Assembly: GCF_000428905.1 (NCBI RefSeq)
Contig: NZ_KE386814.1
Coordinates: forward strand, 124,001-188,000
Reading direction: 5' to 3'
Length of the DNA: 64,000 bases
Source: Brumicola pallidula DSM 14239 = ACAM 615
GTDB lineage: Bacteria; Pseudomonadota; Gammaproteobacteria; Enterobacterales; Alteromonadaceae
Positions 63,257 through 64,000 of this stretch are shown in pieces (position 1 is the first letter of the stretch; each line of letters starts with the position of its first letter). A program made the position numbers and the translations under genes. Below the pieces are notes generated by a model. The model worked only from the letters and a program-made list of their open reading frames with translations. It was not told the DNA's origin and did not search any database.

Positions 63257-64000
63257 ATGAACTTGAACGGACTATTTAGAGTTTCTGCAATTGCAGCTAC
63301 TTTGGCACTTGGCGCATGTGGCGGAGATATTAATATTTCTGAAGGCGATATTGTTGATAATAGTGTTGTAAACAATGACAACAGCAATAGCGGTACTCCG
63401 GTTACTCCTACTCCTGATGATACAAAACCAGGTTCAGTAGATACCGCTTTAAGTGCTCAAGTATCGACCGCGTTAGGTCAATCCATTGAAGTTAGAGAGC
63501 TTGTTGGTCGTCTTACTGATGCAGATGCTGTTAACGGTGTTATCACACTAACTAACGACACCGTCTGGGCATTAACTGGAGCGGTCTTCATTGGTAATGA
63601 TAAAGCAAACAGCGTCACCCTTAAAATCGAACCAGGCACTATTATTTTTGGTAGCGCTGGCGCCGATTATTTGGTTATCAGTCGAGATTCAAAAGTCGAA
63701 GCGCTAGGTACTGCGGCTTCTCCAATTATTTTCACTTCATACAATGACGTTATCGGTAACGAAGTTCAAGCTGGCCAATGGGGCGGTATGATCATTCTTG
63801 GTAATGCACCAACAACCAAATGTCCAATTGACGGAACTGATTGTTCACTGCAAGTAGAAGGCGCTGAAACTGGCGCAGTATTTGGTGGTGTAAACGATGC
63901 TGACAATTCGGGTATACTCAACTATGTTGTTGTTAAATACGCAGGTTTCGAAATTGCACCTGATAATGAATTAAACGGTATTACTTTTGGTGGTGTTGGT
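63257..64000 (+). CDS. Lipoprotein with beta-helix-like repeats (3' end outside window)
   Basis: The frame is open from ATG 63257 to the window end (248 codons). A lipoprotein signal ends LALGAC with Cys21, followed by a Ser/Thr/Pro/Asp linker to about residue 60 and then a region of the type VTLKIEPGTIIFGSAGADYLVISRDSKVEALGTAASPIIFTS (in parts), GQWGGMIILGNAP and GGVNDADNSGILNYVVVKYAG. This resembles right-handed beta-helix surface lipoproteins often found with TonB receptors in marine bacteria. Function unknown. A GGAG ribosome site and a Pho box upstream suggest it belongs to the phosphate regulon. Confidence 0.8.
   Translation, partial: MNLNGLFRVSAIAATLALGACGGDINISEGDIVDNSVVNNDNSNSGTPVTPTPDDTKPGSVDTALSAQVSTALGQSIEVRELVGRLTDADAVNGVITLTNDTVWALTGAVFIGNDKANSVTLKIEPGTIIFGSAGADYLVISRDSKVEALGTAASPIIFTSYNDVIGNEVQAGQWGGMIILGNAPTTKCPIDGTDCSLQVEGAETGAVFGGVNDADNSGILNYVVVKYAGFEIAPDNELNGITFGGVG

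Overview
The window comes from the chromosome of a marine-type gammaproteobacterium of fairly low G+C content. The evidence is gene order shared with Escherichia coli and its relatives: tolC divergent from nudF-yqiB-yqiA-parE, epmB divergent from efp-epmA, rpsU-yqeY-dnaG-rpoD opposite tsaD, folB-folK-uppP, and phoB-phoR-pstS. The exact genus cannot be fixed from the sequence. Kangiellaceae or Alteromonadales-like bacteria fit, but this is an inference. Almost everything is ordinary core genome. No rRNA, tRNA, CRISPR array, prophage or genomic island was seen.

Layout. 0-8.3 kb: the 3' end of a voltage-gated cation channel, tolC, the nudF-parE cluster, an unrecognised membrane-anchored protein and a RAYT-type transposase. 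8.4-12.5 kb: two small genes, then the EF-P modification set (epmB, efp, epmA) and a gamma-glutamylcyclotransferase-like gene. 12.7-18.6 kb: an aldehyde dehydrogenase and acetolactate-synthase-like pair, a secreted cyclophilin, rsmC and an AlkB-like dioxygenase. 18.7-26.1 kb: bolA, a SulP transporter, ppiC, an exported methyltransferase-like protein, two DsbA proteins, and btuB behind a cobalamin riboswitch. 26.2-36.1 kb: srkA, ccoG, a poorly coding 0.8-kb gap, a very large two-nuclease secreted protein, ybaK and a GNAT gene. 36.1-47.1 kb: an aldose epimerase, an Lrp-type regulator divergent from methionine gamma-lyase, a DMT transporter, an acyl-CoA dehydrogenase, a degenerate Nudix lipoprotein and an RND efflux pair. 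47.4-57.4 kb: the rpoD macromolecular-synthesis operon, tsaD, plsY, folB-folK-uppP, hinT and an HDOD gene. 57.7-64 kb: a secreted small protein under three HexR-like operators, rdgC, phoB-phoR-pstS and the start of a lipoprotein gene behind a candidate Pho box.

The feature that ties the window together is a dispersed short repeat with core AGGTGTGTC followed by C or T. I count 33 exact copies of GGTGTGTC/GACACACC, where base composition alone predicts about one. Copies occur singly, as inverted pairs that look like terminators, inside nine positions of protein-coding genes, and as a 35-bp doublet just upstream of the RAYT transposase gene. At several loci a private tandem repeat of 12-15 bp begins exactly at the edge of the core, and always on the same side of it. 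The two best explanations are a REP-like element handled by the RAYT enzyme, or a DNA-uptake-signal-like word. The fixed polarity and exact boundary of the tandem arrays are not explained by anything I know and are the most unusual observation here.
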